DNA of 64,000 bases from Dehalococcoidia bacterium (GCA_021731085.1 JAKFYB010000014.1:42009-106008); one strand, 5' to 3'; counted from the stretch's first letter, positions 50,237 through 60,659 are shown. Made by a program: numbers and translations. The notes: generated by a model from the letters alone, not told the origin.

Positions 50237-51262
50237 CTAGAAAACCCGCTCGTACGACCGCTGCAGTTCGTGAACCTCGGTGAGAATCTGCATCCAGCGC
50301 AGGTTGTAGTGGCGCGGGTGCGTTAGCTCCTGCGGGTCGACCTCACCGATGTGCTCGAGCACGCTATTGACGCTGTCGACGGGCGTGCGCTGCGGCGTGA
50401 AGCCGGTGGCGGCCGTCATGCGCTCGTTGGAGGCGCGGTAGTCGCGGATGCGACCGGTGGCGGGCGCGTGCAAGAGTTCGATGTCGCCGACGATTGGGTG
50501 GACAGCCTCGGCGATGACCTCGGCGAGCTGCTTCACCTGGTAGTTGTCCTGGACGACGTTCAGCACCTTGCCACCAACTTTGTCGGACGGCGCATCGAGA
50601 CACACGACGTGCGCCGTCGCGATGTCCTGCACGTCGGCGAGCGGCCGGTACATGAAGCCGCCTTCGTGGAGGAAGAGCCGCTTCTTGAGCAGCGCGTCCT
50701 TGAGGAACGTGTTGACGACGAGGTCGTAGCGCATGCGGCGGCTGTAACCGCCGACGGTGCCCTGTCGCAGCAAGATGACCTCGATCTTGTCCTGCACATC
50801 GAGCAGGGCCTTCTCTGCCGCGAACTTGGATTCCGAGTACGGGCCGAGGGGCGCGACGGTCGCGTCCTCGTCGAGGATCTCCTCGGAGCCGGCGCCGTCG
50901 TAGATGCTGCCGCTGGAGCCGAAGGTGATGCGGCGGACGCCCATGCGGATCGCGGCGTCAGCGAGTTCCTTCGTGGCGATGGTGTTCATCTGCCAGTTGG
51001 CGTTGGGGTCGAGGTCGGCTGTGGGGTCGTTCGAGAGGCCGGCGAGGTGGCAGACGGTGTCGACGCCATCGAGGTCGCCGTCCTGGAGCTCACGCACGTC
51101 CCGCGAGATCAGTTCGACGTTCGGGATCTCATCTAGGCCCATCTTGCCCCAGAAGAACCGGTCGATGACCCGCACCCGCTCGCCTTGCGCCGCAAGCTGC
51201 TCGACGAGGTTCACGCCGATGTATCCCGCCCCGCCCGTCACACAGATCAGCCTGCCGCTCAT
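50237..51262 (-). CDS. NAD-dependent sugar epimerase/dehydratase (extended SDR)
   Basis: 341 residues. Rossmann motif VTGGAGYIGVNL, SSGSIYDG as the Ser-containing strand and catalytic YSESK (Tyr, Lys). The C-terminal part (TGRIRDYRASNERM) is of the GalE/UDP-glucuronate epimerase kind. It probably makes a nucleotide sugar for the polysaccharide locus. AAAGGAACGG precedes the ATG. It diverges from the glycosyltransferase. Confidence 0.88.
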   Translation of the reverse strand: MSGRLICVTGGAGYIGVNLVEQLAAQGERVRVIDRFFWGKMGLDEIPNVELISRDVRELQDGDLDGVDTVCHLAGLSNDPTADLDPNANWQMNTIATKELADAAIRMGVRRITFGSSGSIYDGAGSEEILDEDATVAPLGPYSESKFAAEKALLDVQDKIEVILLRQGTVGGYSRRMRYDLVVNTFLKDALLKKRLFLHEGGFMYRPLADVQDIATAHVVCLDAPSDKVGGKVLNVVQDNYQVKQLAEVIAEAVHPIVGDIELLHAPATGRIRDYRASNERMTAATGFTPQRTPVDSVNSVLEHIGEVDPQELTHPRHYNLRWMQILTEVHELQRSYERVF

Positions 51263-51586
51263 TCAACCGTTCCTTTCGCGCTTGCCAATGGAGCACGACA
51301 GCCAGAATCCCGCCGGTCAGGCGCGATAGCCGTGCGTACACGTTTCTTAGGTTCCTTCAGGTAGACAAACGCCGGGCGGGGGTTGGCGTTTCAAACCTGA
51401 TTCTACCAGAGTAGGTTGTATGCGCACCGTAATTCCTTGACACGGACGGGCTTCCCGATGCCACGGCGACGGCAGCCGGTAGAATGGTCCGATCTCATAC
51501 GCACCAACGGCTTTTCGAACGGGGTCGAATGGCCGATACCTTCTTGACAATGCAGCGACAACGCAGAATCTGGAGAGTGGAACCTC
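51263..51586. other. Divergent 324-bp gap of the polysaccharide locus
   Basis: No gene supported. A hairpin AAACGCC...GGCGTTT (51367-51391) lies near the epimerase side. For the plus strand a TTGACA is at 51544-51549, with a weak GAATCT-like -10 16 bp on. For the minus strand a TAGAAT lies near 51398-51403 without a good -35. The gap likely holds promoters in both directions. Confidence 0.5.
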
Positions 51587-52774
51587 ATGGCTGAGCGAGG
51601 CAAGGACGGCCTGCGGGTCGCAATGATCGGCCTGCGGGGCATTCCGCACACGTACGGCGGCGGTGAGGAATTCATCAAGTACCTTGGGCCCGCCCTCGTC
51701 GAGCGCGGTCACGACGTGACGGTGTTCTGCCGCTCTGGCTCGTACAAGAAGGACGAGCGCGACCCGTACTATCAGGGCGTCCACCGCGTCTTCCTGCCAA
51801 CGATCGAGCACAAGGTGGCCGGTCAGTTCATCCACGCCTCGCTCGCGACGCTGAAGTCGCTCCGAGGCTACGACGTCATCTACGTCCACACGCTGCCGAG
51901 TGCGCCGCACACGCTGCTGCCGTGGCTGCTGCGCAAGAAGATCGTCATCAACACCGACGGTCTCGACTGGGAGCGCTCGAAGTGGGGCAAGAACGCGCGC
52001 CGGTACTTTAAGCTCGGCGCGCGCATCTCCGTGCTGACGGGACAGGCCTTGGTCAGCGACTCGCTGCAGATGCAGACGTACTACGAAGACAACTTCAAGC
52101 GCGGGTCGGTATTCATCCCGTACGGCGCCGAGATCGAGGGTTCGAAGGATCCATCCGTCGTGCGGCAATATGGCCTTGAGCCGCAGGGCTATTACCTCAT
52201 CGCAAGCCGCTTCGTGCCCGAAAACAACGCCGACGTGATCGTCGACGCCTTCAACCGCACGCAGACCGACCGGGTGCTTGCGATCGCCGGCGACGCCAAC
52301 TACAAGAGCGAATGGGTCGAGAAGCTGAAAGCGAGCGCCGGGCCGCGCGTGAAGTTCCTCGGCCACGTCGGCAACTACGACCACGTAAAGGAACTGCATG
52401 CGAACTGCTACGCCTACTTGCACGGCCACAGTGTCGGCGGTACGAACCCATCGCTGCTGAAGGCGCTCGGGTACGGCAACTGCATCGTCGCCTACAACGT
52501 CGCGTTCAATCGCGAGGTGATGCAGGGCCAGGACGGCACGATGTACGGCATCATGTTCGACGACGTGGAGGACCTACAGCGCAAACTACAACAGCTCGAT
52601 GGCGACCCTGCCATGGCGCAGCGGTTTCGTGACATCGCGCCGGAGCGTATCCGCAAGGGCTACACCTGGAAGCAGGTCGTCGACGCGTACGAGAAGCTGT
52701 TCGTCGCGTGCTCCAAGACCGGACGACGGATCGAGGAGAAGGCCGGCGGCGAGCGCTTCTACGAGTGGAGCTAG
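51587..52774 (+). CDS. Glycosyltransferase, family 4 type
   Basis: 395 residues, GT-B fold. N-terminal VAMIGLRGIPHTYGGGEEF is the rhamnosyltransferase (DUF1972)-like glycine loop; sugar-nucleotide site region YLHGHSVGGTNPSLLKALGYGN. It probably adds a sugar during polysaccharide repeat assembly; donor and acceptor are unknown. GGAG upstream of the ATG. It ends tail to tail with the next gene, sharing the tetranucleotide CTAG. Confidence 0.88.
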   Translation: MAERGKDGLRVAMIGLRGIPHTYGGGEEFIKYLGPALVERGHDVTVFCRSGSYKKDERDPYYQGVHRVFLPTIEHKVAGQFIHASLATLKSLRGYDVIYVHTLPSAPHTLLPWLLRKKIVINTDGLDWERSKWGKNARRYFKLGARISVLTGQALVSDSLQMQTYYEDNFKRGSVFIPYGAEIEGSKDPSVVRQYGLEPQGYYLIASRFVPENNADVIVDAFNRTQTDRVLAIAGDANYKSEWVEKLKASAGPRVKFLGHVGNYDHVKELHANCYAYLHGHSVGGTNPSLLKALGYGNCIVAYNVAFNREVMQGQDGTMYGIMFDDVEDLQRKLQQLDGDPAMAQRFRDIAPERIRKGYTWKQVVDAYEKLFVACSKTGRRIEEKAGGERFYEWS

Positions 52775-54000
52775 ACCCGCTCCTGCAGCCGCTGTCCGTG
52801 CTCGCTGATGACTCGGGTGAAGATGCTTTGTAGGCCTTTGATGTGCGCTTCCAGCGAGAACTGCGTTACAAACTCGCGTGCCCTGCCTCCCAACGCCAAC
52901 ATCTCATCCGGGTGCGACAGCGCGTGCTTCATGCGCTCTGCCAGAGCTGCGACATCGCCCGCCGGATAGAGCGCGCCGGTGTCGCCCTCTCGAACAAGCT
53001 CCGGGTTGCCGCCGAGATCCGTCGCGATGACCGGCGTGCCCTGTGCGAACGCTTCGAGGATGACCATCGGCTGGTTTTCGTACCACTCTGACGGGACGAG
53101 GACGGTTGTCGCTTCGGCCATCATGCGCTGCGCTTTCTCGGGCGCGACGCGGCCGACGAACTCAATGTTTGGATAGTGGCCGAAGTCCGTCTGAAGTTCG
53201 GGCAACTGCGGGCCATCGCCGGCGATCTTCACGTGCACACCGGAACGCAACGCCGCCGCGCAGAGTGTGCGGAGTCCCTTCTCGGGCACAGCGCGCCCGA
53301 CGAACAGGAGGTGCTTGCCGCGCGCGACCTCACCTGTGAACACTGGCGGCGATGCGGGGTTCGCGAGGACCTCGATGCGGTGCTTGAACCCCATTTCGCG
53401 AAACTTGTCGGCGAGGAACTGGCTGGGCGAAAGGAACAAGGCGACATCATCGTACGAGCGGCGCAGGCGGTGCTGGAGGTACGACTCGGCAGCAAGCAGC
53501 GGCGAGCGCGCGCGGCCGCGGCAGTTCGTCGTCACGGCGCGATAGAACTTCGCGCCCGAACAGCTCTCGCAGATGCGACCGTCAGCGAGCATCGTGTACG
53601 CGGGACAAACGAGCTTATAATCATGCAGTGTCATCACGACCGGCACGCGCTCTTCCCGCAGCACGCGCAGGATCGACGGCGTCAGCTGGTGGTTGATGCT
53701 GTGGAGGTGGGCGATGTCGGGTCGATGGTCGCGCAATAGGCGCCGCATGTTGTCGGCAGCTGGTTTGGAATCGAGAAAGCGCCATGCGGTCTTCAGGGAT
53801 GCGGGCGTCGGGCGCACGGACTTCAGATCCATGTTCGGCGCGAAGTACTTGGCGTATGCGCTCGGGCGGTTGAGCGGGTCTTGCATCGAGAAGTCGATGA
53901 TGTCGTGCCCTGCCGACTGCAAAGCGTCACGCTGGGCGAACAGCACGCTCTCTGGCCCGCCGTGGTCGTAGAAGAACTTGTTGGTGACGAGAATTCTCAT
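52771..54000 (-). CDS. Glycosyltransferase, family 4 type
   Basis: 409 residues, GT-B. N-terminal VTNKFFYDHGGPESVLFAQ, then VMTLHDYKLVCPAY and CESCSGAKF; donor site VPSEWYENQPMVILEAFAQGTPVIATDLGG. Its ATG overlaps the stop of the O-antigen-ligase-like gene (ATGA), so it is translated with it. Confidence 0.9.
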   Translation of the reverse strand: MRILVTNKFFYDHGGPESVLFAQRDALQSAGHDIIDFSMQDPLNRPSAYAKYFAPNMDLKSVRPTPASLKTAWRFLDSKPAADNMRRLLRDHRPDIAHLHSINHQLTPSILRVLREERVPVVMTLHDYKLVCPAYTMLADGRICESCSGAKFYRAVTTNCRGRARSPLLAAESYLQHRLRRSYDDVALFLSPSQFLADKFREMGFKHRIEVLANPASPPVFTGEVARGKHLLFVGRAVPEKGLRTLCAAALRSGVHVKIAGDGPQLPELQTDFGHYPNIEFVGRVAPEKAQRMMAEATTVLVPSEWYENQPMVILEAFAQGTPVIATDLGGNPELVREGDTGALYPAGDVAALAERMKHALSHPDEMLALGGRAREFVTQFSLEAHIKGLQSIFTRVISEHGQRLQERV

Positions 54001-55454
54001 GGCGCAGGGGCGTCGATGATGACGGTGCGCTTCACTGGCCCCGAGGGGCCGTGCATCTTGCGACGATCGTCCTGGATATGCGCAAAGCGATCGTAGGCAC
54101 CGCTCTCAACGACAACTACGGCCGCAAAGGCCCAGAAGTACCACTCGATGACGGTGATAACGAGAAGGTTGTCCGCGCCGGACATGACGACACGCGCTGC
54201 GAGGGCCATCAGGAACGCAAGCATGACGTCGCGTTTGTACTCGCTGTCTGCGTCGCGATAACCACGTCTGGTGATGTTGAAGAGACTGACATAGAGGACG
54301 ACCGTAGCGCCGAAGCCGATCAGGCCTGTTTCGACGATGAGTCGCACATATTCGTTGTGCGTGAATTCGCCGAGCGTGACGTACACGGCGCGCTGACCGG
54401 CGCCGACGGTCACAAGCTGCGGCAGTGACGCGATGTCAGAGGCTGCCTGCCACTGCTTCGTGCGCCAGAGCACGGATGACTGGCAGTACGTCTCGCTCTC
54501 GCAGCTGCCGGCCGTTGCTTCCGCGATGCGGTTGCGGACGCCGGGGTCGCCTACATACGCGGCGGCGAGCACGACCGGAATGAGTATCAGTGTCCAGCGG
54601 GCGCGGAACCACATGAACACGGCTACCATCACTACGAGGCCGATCCATGCGCCGCGTGTTTGTGTGGCGTAGATGCTGAAGGCCATGAGGGGGATCATCA
54701 GGCCGAGGCCGAGGCGAGCGATGCGCGACTGGGCGTGGATGAACAGCACGAGGGCGAGCGGGAATATCTGGGCGAGATAGAACGCGTACGGCGATGGGTG
54801 GACGAAGGTCCCGAGAATACGGTTCAGACCGGGTGTTGAGTGGTCGCCCGTATCCGCGAAGAACTGGTAGAGCCCTACGGATAGCGGAATGATGGCCGAC
54901 AGCACGATGACACGCAGCAGCCAGCGGCGTTCGCGCTCCGTGCGCATCAGATCGACGACCATGACATAGATGAGGAAGGCGCTGATGATGCGGAGCCAGT
55001 CCTCCATCGCCTCGGCCTTGTTCGGCGCGAGTCCAACACCGAGAAGCGTCACGATGACGAAGATGCCGAACGGCGTGACGAGCGGAATGCGCCGAAGGGC
55101 GACTCTGTTCATAGCGATGTGCGCGATGCCGAGGCCGATCACGAGCAGTGACATGAGGGCGTTGGGATTGATGCCGCCGCCGGCGCTCAGAAGCGGCACG
55201 GTGGCGAACACATCGACGGACGCGCGCACGAGCAGCAGCGTGAGCAACGCGACACGCGTATCGACGAACATCGTCAGGACGAAAGCGCCGACTACTGCGG
55301 TCGCGAGCGCGGCCTGCATTGGCAGCGAGAAGATGAGCACCCCGACGATGGCGCCCATGGCGAGGGCCAGCCATAGATCCGTGCTGCGGCGGAACCACGA
55401 CGGCGCGCGAAACCGCTGCTGCGACGGGATCGGGGCTTGTAGTTCGACTGCCAT
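53997..55454 (-). CDS. O-antigen ligase/Wzy-like polymerase
   Basis: 485 residues with about 11-12 transmembrane helices. The long periplasmic loop holds GTFVHPSPYAFYL and THNEYVRLIVETGLIG, typical of the Wzy_C/WaaL family, and TQTRGAWIGL in a helix. It polymerises or ligates polysaccharide repeats at the outer face of the membrane. Its start overlaps the previous stop (TGATG). Confidence 0.88.
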   Translation of the reverse strand: MAVELQAPIPSQQRFRAPSWFRRSTDLWLALAMGAIVGVLIFSLPMQAALATAVVGAFVLTMFVDTRVALLTLLLVRASVDVFATVPLLSAGGGINPNALMSLLVIGLGIAHIAMNRVALRRIPLVTPFGIFVIVTLLGVGLAPNKAEAMEDWLRIISAFLIYVMVVDLMRTERERRWLLRVIVLSAIIPLSVGLYQFFADTGDHSTPGLNRILGTFVHPSPYAFYLAQIFPLALVLFIHAQSRIARLGLGLMIPLMAFSIYATQTRGAWIGLVVMVAVFMWFRARWTLILIPVVLAAAYVGDPGVRNRIAEATAGSCESETYCQSSVLWRTKQWQAASDIASLPQLVTVGAGQRAVYVTLGEFTHNEYVRLIVETGLIGFGATVVLYVSLFNITRRGYRDADSEYKRDVMLAFLMALAARVVMSGADNLLVITVIEWYFWAFAAVVVVESGAYDRFAHIQDDRRKMHGPSGPVKRTVIIDAPAP

Positions 55455-56689
55455 CAGCCACCTGCCGCGGACGACGTTGGAGAAACGACAGCGGGAGCTC
55501 GGTGCACAGCTCGGCCTCGGAGCAGCGGCTCCAGGATCTCGGACACCTCTTCGACGCGCGCGTCCCAGGACTCCGTGCTGGCTTTGGCGATTCGGGCCGC
55601 CTGTCGCTCGGGCGAGTCCTCGGCGATAGCGGCTTCGACCTTCGCGAGGAAGTCCTCCGGCGTACGGCCAATGGCCATCTCATCGCCTTCGTAGTGCAGC
55701 ATCTCGGACATTGCCGAAGAGACGATGGGCTTGCCGGCGGCCATGTACTCGTACAGCTTCAGCGGGAAGATGTGGTGCGTGTAGTCGTTGAGGACGTACG
55801 GGATTAGGGTGACGTCCATCGCCTTCACAAATGCGGGCACGTCGTCGAGTTGCTGGCGGCCGAGGAAGTGGACGTTGGACAGCGCTCGCAGACCGGCGAG
55901 ATCCATCGTATCGCCCTTTACAGGGCCAACGAGCGCAAACGACCATTCCGGATGCTTCGACGCCATGAACTCGATGAGGGGCACATCTAGGCGAAAGTCG
56001 ATGACGCCAACGTAGCCGATGATGCGACCGGGAAGGGCTGCCATCGATGCGGGCGGGGGTACCTCACCGGCAGCGGCCGCCGCGAACGCTTGCACGTCCG
56101 CGCCTTCGGGTACGAAGTGGATGTTGGCGTTGAACTTGCGCCGGGACTCGACGAGATTACGCCCCGTGCAGACGACGACATCGGACTCCTTACAGCATGC
56201 CTCTTCGAGGCCCATCTGGTTGCCGGAGTTGTGCCACCAATACGGGATCGCAGAGAAGTCGTCGACACAGTGGAAGACGGCGAGCGCGGGCTTCGCTCCG
56301 GCGGCCAGGCCAGGGAGGCCCGGCTCGAAGTTCCAGTACACGGTATCGGTAAAGCCGAGCTTCTTGAGCGAGGTCCGCATCCACCGCCGGATCAGGGCGG
56401 CGTTCATGCGATTGATGATCGTATTCGTGCGGAAGGGGATGACGGGGGGTGGCGCGCCGGCCCAGACGTTCGGCGCAACAACGCGCGGGCCGGACAGCCA
56501 GCGCTTGAACTGCTGCCATACGGCCGACCGCTTACGGACGCCGGTGACAAACGACAGTGGCGAGATCGGCTGATCGACGAAGAAGACGCGGTTCGACTTC
56601 GCGAGCCGACTCATGAGCTGCTGCGATGTTCCCCAGTGGTCGTCCCACGTGACGAAAGACACACAGACGATGTCTCGGCCTTCGATCAT
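55454..56689 (-). CDS. Glycosyltransferase (GT-B)
   Basis: 411 residues. CVSFVTWDDHWGTSQQLMSR at the N terminus, FHCVDDFSAIPYW and HFVPEGADVQAF in the middle. The C-terminal site ...IFPLKLYEYMAAGKPIVSS is that of TuaH/group 1-like transferases. It belongs to the polysaccharide operon; sugar specificity is not predictable. Confidence 0.86.
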   Translation of the reverse strand: MIEGRDIVCVSFVTWDDHWGTSQQLMSRLAKSNRVFFVDQPISPLSFVTGVRKRSAVWQQFKRWLSGPRVVAPNVWAGAPPPVIPFRTNTIINRMNAALIRRWMRTSLKKLGFTDTVYWNFEPGLPGLAAGAKPALAVFHCVDDFSAIPYWWHNSGNQMGLEEACCKESDVVVCTGRNLVESRRKFNANIHFVPEGADVQAFAAAAAGEVPPPASMAALPGRIIGYVGVIDFRLDVPLIEFMASKHPEWSFALVGPVKGDTMDLAGLRALSNVHFLGRQQLDDVPAFVKAMDVTLIPYVLNDYTHHIFPLKLYEYMAAGKPIVSSAMSEMLHYEGDEMAIGRTPEDFLAKVEAAIAEDSPERQAARIAKASTESWDARVEEVSEILEPLLRGRAVHRAPAVVSPTSSAAGG

Positions 56690-56732
56690 GTTGCGGGGCG
56701 TCCTTTATCTCTGTCCGGCTCGTCCGCGACGC

Positions 56733-57893
56733 CTATGCCAGCACGCTCGATGCTGATCGGCCCGAGCCGGCGCTGGCCGGTGGCGCGTACGAGCGCACTG
56801 CTTCGATGACCTGCGCGATCTCGTCTTCCGTCAGTGTCGGGAACATCGGCAGGCTGACGATCTGCTTCCAGAATACTTCCGTCACCGGCAACAGTTCGGT
56901 CCTGTATGGCTTGTACGCGGCGTGCAAGTGCGTCGGTACGAAGTGCACGTGGCAGCCGACGTCCTTCGACTTGAGGTGCGCCATGAAGTCATCGCGATAC
57001 TCGGTACCAACGCGCACGACGTACTTGTGCTGCGATGTGTAGGCGTAGTCCTTCGTCACGGGCGTCTCGAGCCAGTCGATCTCCGTGAACGCAGCGTCGT
57101 ACATCGCGGCGATGTCGCGGCGGCGCTGGTTGTGGCGGTCAAGCTTTCCGAGTTGGACGATGCCGATCGCTGCCGAGAGGTCGTTCATGTGGTGGCGGTA
57201 GCCGATCTCGACGGTCTCGTGAAAGTACTCTGCCTCGCCTGGCGCTGCGGGTGTTCCGGGTGGGCGCGCGTGGCCGAGCCACCGCAGGCGGCGCATACGG
57301 GCGTCGATCTCGGGATCGAGGACGGTGACCATGCCACCGGTGCCGGTCGCGAGGTTCTTCACTGGGTCGAAGCTGAACGTGTTGATCGGCCCGAACGAGC
57401 CAATCATCCGGTCCTTGTAACGTGAACCACAGGCGTGCGCGCTGTCCTGAACAACGGGCAGGTTGTGCGCGGCCGCGAGTTCCATGATTGGATCCATGTC
57501 CACCGGATGCCCGGCGTAGTGGACCACGCAGATGGCCTTTGTGCGGGGTGTGATGCAACGTTCGATCTCGTCGACGCGAATGTTTCCGGTGTCGCCTTCG
57601 ATGTCGGCAAACACGGGCACGCCGCCGGTGCGGATAATCGAGTGATTCGTGGCGACGTAGGTCAGCGATGTCGTGATCACCTCACCGCCATCGAGATCGA
57701 GGACGGCAAACGCGAGATCCAGCGCCGACGTGCCGGAGTTGCATCCAACAGCGTGGGGGACACTGACATACGCGGCGAACTTGTCCTCGAACTCCTTGGT
57801 CTTTGGGCCGAGGCCGAGGTAGCCCTGCATGATGGGCTCGCGCAAGGCCAACCACTCTTCTTCGCCCACCGCCGGCTTGAATACTGGAATCAT
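56733..57893 (-). CDS. DegT/DnrJ/EryC1 sugar aminotransferase
   Basis: 386 residues from ATG 57893, which AGGAGG precedes; an ATG seven codons upstream is rejected. PLP fold type I: GCNSGTSALDLAFAVL, TTSLTYVATNHS, QDSAHACGSRY, and the PLP lysine in SFDPVKNLATGTGGM. It transaminates a keto-sugar nucleotide, for example to an amino sugar used in the polysaccharide. Confidence 0.92.
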   Translation of the reverse strand: MIPVFKPAVGEEEWLALREPIMQGYLGLGPKTKEFEDKFAAYVSVPHAVGCNSGTSALDLAFAVLDLDGGEVITTSLTYVATNHSIIRTGGVPVFADIEGDTGNIRVDEIERCITPRTKAICVVHYAGHPVDMDPIMELAAAHNLPVVQDSAHACGSRYKDRMIGSFGPINTFSFDPVKNLATGTGGMVTVLDPEIDARMRRLRWLGHARPPGTPAAPGEAEYFHETVEIGYRHHMNDLSAAIGIVQLGKLDRHNQRRRDIAAMYDAAFTEIDWLETPVTKDYAYTSQHKYVVRVGTEYRDDFMAHLKSKDVGCHVHFVPTHLHAAYKPYRTELLPVTEVFWKQIVSLPMFPTLTEDEIAQVIEAVRSYAPPASAGSGRSASSVLA

Positions 57894-57935
57894 CGATCCT
57901 CCTCTACTTGACAACGGCAGGCTGTGCCGGTGGCG

Positions 57936-59141
57936 TTACAGGCTGGTGGGTGTTTCTTCCCCAAGAAGGCTCGCCAACTGGGCAACGGAACGGTCCCAGG
58001 TGAAGTTCGCGACGACGTGCTCACGTGCTGCGGCGCCCATGCGGTCTCGAAGCGCAGTGTCTCCGAGGATACGAGCGAGCGCTTCGCCGAGTTCCGCCGG
58101 GTCACGCTCGCAGAGAAACCCTGTTTCGCCGTCGACGACCGTCTCAACCGGGCCGGCTTCGCGGACAGCCACGACGGGTGTGCCGCTGGCCATCGCTTCG
58201 ACGGGAGCGAGACCGAATGGCTCCAGGTGAGGCGTGTACAGGAACACGGAGGCGGTTCGGAGCAGCCGCTTCAGTTCAGGATCCGGCGTGCGCTCTCGCA
58301 TGTCGAGCGTTACGCCACACTCGGTTGCGACCGCGCGCAAGTACTGTTCTTCTGGCCCCTGAGTCCGGTTACCGACCCACACAAGCCTCGGCCGCTTCGC
58401 CTTCGGGATGGCGCCGATCGCACGAATGGACCAGTCGAAGCCCTTCGTGGCGAGTTGCTCGCCAACCGTTATGACAAATGGCTCTTTCGCGTCGTCTCCA
58501 GGCACAAACGAGTCGGTATCGACGCCGGGGTAGTTGACGATGGAATCGACGCCGTAGCTGCGAAACGTGTAGTCGCGGCAGTATCGGGAGTTCGTGAGGA
58601 CGAGGCCTGCATTCCGTGTGCCCTCGCGGTCCCAGCGCTTCACCACTGTTCCGTAGAACGATCGATGCCACAGCTTTCGGGCGAGGCCGTTGCCATACGG
58701 GCGCGGCACCACAGGCTCGTACAGCATGCGCATCGGCTCGTGGCAGTAGTACGCGCTCTGCGTCTTCGCGTGGCGAAGCGGGAGCGGCGCTTCCGTGTAG
58801 CCGCCGACACTCGCGAACATCAGGTCGTAATTGCCATCGTCGATACGCTCGGCGACGGCCTTCGATGCGCGGTCGAAGCGCAGGAGATCAGCCCACATCT
58901 GCGCGCCCTTCAAGGGCTTCAGCACACCGGTGCGCTGCGGCAAGTCGGCGAAGGGCACGGCGTAGGCATGTTCAGCGAACTCGGTGACATCCGGATAGTG
59001 CGGAACGTCCGGTGCGCGATCGACGGAGAAGAGATCGAGGTCGTGGTATGCGCTCAACCGCGACATGCACTCATAGAGCCAGCGGCGGCCCCCGCCCCAG
59101 CCAACGTTGTAGTAGACGGCGATTCGTCGACGGGTGCTCAC
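57936..59141 (-). CDS. Glycosyltransferase, family 4
   Basis: 401 residues. YYNVGWGGGRRWLYECMSR N-terminal loop; LTNSRYCRDYTF; TVGEQLATKGFDW; donor-site TPHLEPFGLAPVEAMASGT with the E-x7-E motif. Starts with GTG overlapping the flippase stop (GTGA). Confidence 0.92.
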   Translation of the reverse strand: MSTRRRIAVYYNVGWGGGRRWLYECMSRLSAYHDLDLFSVDRAPDVPHYPDVTEFAEHAYAVPFADLPQRTGVLKPLKGAQMWADLLRFDRASKAVAERIDDGNYDLMFASVGGYTEAPLPLRHAKTQSAYYCHEPMRMLYEPVVPRPYGNGLARKLWHRSFYGTVVKRWDREGTRNAGLVLTNSRYCRDYTFRSYGVDSIVNYPGVDTDSFVPGDDAKEPFVITVGEQLATKGFDWSIRAIGAIPKAKRPRLVWVGNRTQGPEEQYLRAVATECGVTLDMRERTPDPELKRLLRTASVFLYTPHLEPFGLAPVEAMASGTPVVAVREAGPVETVVDGETGFLCERDPAELGEALARILGDTALRDRMGAAAREHVVANFTWDRSVAQLASLLGEETPTSL

Positions 59142-60610
59142 TGTGGCGTCACCGCCTCGACCGTAGAAGGCTGGAGAGTTGGCTCCGATGGCCCCTCAGG
59201 ATGTCTTTGTACGATCGCTCGAATATCGTCCAGCGAGAAGATGCGCATAACGGCCACACCAACGCCAAAGAGCACCATCGCGAGCACGACTTCGGTCTCC
59301 CACGGCAGCGGAAGCGCGTACACGGCAACGCTCGCGACGCCCGCGACAGGCAGCAAGCGGCCCGCCACCCAGAAAGAGGGCGCGGCGCCGATGTAGCGGC
59401 TCAGGATGAATAGCGCAGGGACGAGCACAGCCGCTTCCGTGACCACGGTCGCGGCAGCAGCTCCTTCCTTGTCGTACAGCGGGATGAGTATCAGGTTAGA
59501 CGCGAGATTGATTGCCAGTCCAAACAGCGCGATCCAGAGCATGACACCCTGGCGTCCAATTGCGATGAGTCCGTAGTTCGTGAGGTTCGAGATCCAGATC
59601 AGCGCAATCGCCATCGCGAGAACTTGCAGTACGCGAACGGACTCCGTGTATTCCGCGCCTCCGATGACTTCGACGATGGGCGCTGAGAACAGGATCAGCA
59701 TCGTGACCACGACCATGCCGCCGAACGACAGTACATCGTGGGCGCGCTGGTAGAGAGCACGGAACCGCTCCTTCTGCCCGTCGGCATGCAGCTGTGAGAG
59801 CAATGGGAACACAGATCCGACGAAGAAGAAGCTCAACGGGAACGCCAGATCGACGGCGCGGTAGGCGAAGCTGTAGTAGCCGACCGTCTCGCTGTTTGTG
59901 AACCACTTGAGCAGCACGATGTCGATCCGGCCATACGCCGTAATGACAAGCACAGCCAGCCCGATCGGCAGAGCCTCGCGCACGACCTGCCGCAGATAGT
60001 GCGGGTCAAAATCGAAGCGCGGCTTCACGAACCGATGCGCGAAGTACAGGCAGACGAGGCTGTTCGCGAGAATACCGAGGTCGTAGGCGATGATCAGCCG
60101 TAGCAGACCACCGTTGGTCGTCACGACAAAAAGCATCGCCACGAGGCCGACGACGGCCTGGGCGATATTGCCGAGTGTGGCGTACTCCATGCGGAGGTTC
60201 GCCGCGAAAGTGGCGCTGTACGAGCCACTGAAGATGGTGAGCGGGAACGAGAGCGCGGCGATCATCACGGCAACGCGAATGTACGTCTGGTTCTCGAAGA
60301 AGAATGCTGCAGCGATGACCAGAATCGACGATGCGACGGCCAGAATGGCTCGTATCGTCAGGATGTTGCCCATCAGCTCGTCGGGATCGCGTTCCGTCGT
60401 CGAGAGATGGCGGATAGCGATCGTCGCTATGCCGAGGTCGCTGATGTTGAAAAGCGTGAGGAATGCGATGATAAGGGCGTACTGGCCGAACTCGGTCGGA
60501 CCGAGATAGCGCGAAAGGATCGCCAGCGACGCCAGCGAGATGAAGATCGTGATGCCACGACCAGCAAGCTGGACAGCACTGTTACGCGCGACCCTTCGTG
60601 CTTCCGTCAT
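59138..60610 (-). CDS. Polysaccharide flippase (Wzx/MATE-like)
   Basis: 490 residues with about 12-14 helices. N-terminal VQLAGRGITIFISL and YLGPTEFGQYALI are typical of PST/Wzx flippases. It flips undecaprenyl-linked repeats across the membrane for the Wzy-like polymerase. ATG at 60610; about 50 bp after the Wzz-like gene. Confidence 0.92.
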   Translation of the reverse strand: MTEARRVARNSAVQLAGRGITIFISLASLAILSRYLGPTEFGQYALIIAFLTLFNISDLGIATIAIRHLSTTERDPDELMGNILTIRAILAVASSILVIAAAFFFENQTYIRVAVMIAALSFPLTIFSGSYSATFAANLRMEYATLGNIAQAVVGLVAMLFVVTTNGGLLRLIIAYDLGILANSLVCLYFAHRFVKPRFDFDPHYLRQVVREALPIGLAVLVITAYGRIDIVLLKWFTNSETVGYYSFAYRAVDLAFPLSFFFVGSVFPLLSQLHADGQKERFRALYQRAHDVLSFGGMVVVTMLILFSAPIVEVIGGAEYTESVRVLQVLAMAIALIWISNLTNYGLIAIGRQGVMLWIALFGLAINLASNLILIPLYDKEGAAAATVVTEAAVLVPALFILSRYIGAAPSFWVAGRLLPVAGVASVAVYALPLPWETEVVLAMVLFGVGVAVMRIFSLDDIRAIVQRHPEGPSEPTLQPSTVEAVTPQ

Positions 60611-60659
60611 CTGAGACTGCTTTCCTTGCCCTTAGCCCTTGAGGCTTACGCTCTTGCGC

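Noticed and set aside
51544..51572. Promoter for the first glycosyltransferase
   Set aside because: TTGACA is good but no acceptable -10 at 16-18 bp; mentioned only in the gap entry.
57924..59396. 490-codon plus-strand frame opposite the glycosyltransferase and flippase
   Set aside because: It spans two real minus-strand genes in the opposite sense; no start signal or motif.
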